In this document: positions 62,880 to 64,000 of the stretch, in pieces | How the letters are laid out: every line of letters starts with the position of its first letter | Numbering within the stretch: the first letter of the stretch is position 1 | DNA from: Tubiluchus corallicola | Taxonomy: Eukaryota > Priapulida > Priapulimorpha > Priapulimorphida > Tubiluchidae | Length of the DNA stretch: 64,000 nucleotides | Direction: 5' to 3' | Assembly (NCBI GenBank): GCA_030141605.1 | Contig: JAQGDQ010000944.1 | Coordinates: 1-64,000 of the forward strand | The notes under the pieces: model-generated | What the model was told of the DNA's origin: nothing | The model's database searches: none | Seen by the model: only the letters and a program-made list of their open reading frames with translations | Translations under genes and position numbers: made by a program

Positions 62880-63325
62880 TCTGTGTTATTTTTTCTGGGA
62901 TCATTTTTTCCTATGCCATTTTACCCGTGCCATTTTTACCTGTGCCATTTTTACTTGTGCCATTTTTACCTGTGCCATTTTATCTGTGCCATTTTACCTG
63001 TGTTATTTTTTCTGGGGTCATTTTTTCCTATGCCATTTTGCCCATGCCATTTTTACTTATGCCATTTTTACCTGTGGCATTTTACCTGTGTTAATTTTTC
63101 TGGGGTCATTTTTCCCTATGCCATTTTGCCCGTGCCATTTTTACTTGTGCCATTTTTACCTGTGCCATTTTACCTGTGTTAATTTTTCTGGGGTCATTTT
63201 TCCCTATGCCATTTTGCCCGTGCCATTTTTACTTGTGCCATTTTACCTGTGTCATTTTTACTTGTGCCATTTTACCTGTGTCATTTTTACCTGTGCCATT
63301 TTTACCTGTGTCATTTTTACCACAT
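62880..63325 (-). repeat. CACAGGTAAAAATGG array in LOXHD1-like intron
   Basis: About 28 degenerate ~15-bp units, TTTTTACCTGTGCCA on plus. On the sense (minus) strand they read CACAGGTAAAAATGG, a donor-like CAG|GTAAAA. A ~115-bp higher-order block containing TTTTTCTGGGGTCATTTTT repeats three to four times. Same family as 9150 and 16910. Confidence 0.92.
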
Positions 63326-63679
63326 GGCGTCCAGACAGCAAAAGTGGCACATTGTTTGATATACAGTTTCATGCACTATAAGCCAGTCTTTACCGCTCAA
63401 CAACACGGCCTATTACTACGTTAAATAGCAGCGGCGCGACTACAAAAATGATTCGTCACCAAGAACAAAATCTAAGATGAGGCACTGAACCAACACGGGT
63501 GCTTGATCACGTTTTGATATCATCCTCCCTCAACTGCTAGAAGAATGGCAGGATGCAGTATGTCAGATTAAACTGCTAAGAACAATTTTCCTGTGGTCAC
63601 CCATCCATTTACTAACTAGGGACATATTGACTTTGTAGCTCTATGAAAAAACTTTGATATTCCTTGCCATAAAAATTAC
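63326..63679. other. Intronic, nothing recognised
   Basis: Unique intron sequence. Confidence 0.5.
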
Positions 63680-63885
63680 CTCTAACTTCTTTACTTCTCC
63701 GACATCCAATGCATCAAACGAGCAAGTCTCCACAGAACCACGTTTAAATCCTTCGCCACCAGATGGCTCTAACAATAATCTTCCGGTGTGCCGCTTCTTA
63801 GTACCAAAAACTTTTATCCAGGCCTGGCTGGTTGTTCCGTCGTCCTTCCCTTTTCCGGTCGTCACGTGTACATTGTACGGAATTG
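63680..63885 (-). CDS. LOXHD1: LOXHD1-like exon, first half of PLAT domain 1 (first exon in window)
   Basis: Encodes AIPYNVHVTTGKGKDDGTTS, then QAWIKVFGTKKRHTGRLLLE and GGEGFKRGSVETCSFDALDV, ending GEVKKLE. This is the standard PLAT N-terminal half (W-x-KVFG, LLLEP, F-x-RG-x-VE). Acceptor TTTAAAG (phase 1), donor GAG|GTAATT (phase 0), so the next exon reads on as KLEVGHDG. The acceptor shows that more exons lie beyond the window's right end. Confidence 0.9.
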
Positions 63886-64000
63886 CTTTAAAATAAAACA
63901 CAAACAAGTAAACAAAATGGCGGACCAACATTTTGATCTCATTTTTATTAAGCTAAAAGCTATGCATCCTCCTCATGAGGAACTTTGGTAGAAATACTGC

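Overview
This window is nuclear DNA from an invertebrate metazoan. The evidence is spliced genes with GT-AG introns, replication-dependent histone genes ending in the metazoan stem-loop, an Sp-family zinc-finger gene, a multi-PLAT (LOXHD1-type) gene, SINEs, non-LTR retrotransposons and small DNA transposons. I cannot name the phylum safely: the histones are too conserved, and the other proteins match families found across animals.

Layout. 1-7.4 kb: an Sp5-type transcription factor on the minus strand (coding exons 7307-7366 and 3679-4797). Its last codons and stop have been amplified into a 57-bp minisatellite. 7.4-25 kb: no protein gene that I can support. It holds Sp5 upstream sequence with a consensus TCF site and a GC/CACCC box, many tandem arrays, and several transposon families (TTAA-flanked MITEs, a roughly 600-bp dispersed repeat, tRNA-derived SINEs, CR1-like 3' ends, a hAT-like MITE). 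25.9-63.9 kb: the 3' part of one LOXHD1-like gene on the minus strand. I reconstruct eleven exons encoding five PLAT repeats with compatible phases throughout; the last exon is at 25954-26327 and the 5' part lies beyond the window. Its largest inferred intron (39863-61848, about 22 kb) contains a divergent H2A/H2B pair, a divergent H3/H4 pair, a decayed LINE and an intact five-exon alpha-tubulin gene on the plus strand. The alpha-tubulin lacks Lys40.

The most unusual property is the tandem-repeat load: about thirty arrays, roughly a quarter of the window. Several start exactly at a gene edge and carry that edge in every unit: the Sp5 stop codon (57-bp unit), the 5' splice sites of two LOXHD1 exons (67-bp and 45-bp units), and an internal segment of LINE ORF1 (39-bp unit). 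Many other arrays contain GTAAGT or CAGGTAA once per unit, so thousands of bases consist of regularly spaced U1-type 5' splice-site sequences. One array carries a 3' splice-site-like sequence instead. I regard this splice-signal minisatellite pattern as the main candidate for a phenomenon not yet described.

Long reading frames inside arrays (for example at 9607-10539, 51286-52587 and 61004-61813) are by-products of unit lengths divisible by three and are not called as genes. A 355-bp run of N lies inside a 23-bp array at 35329-35683.
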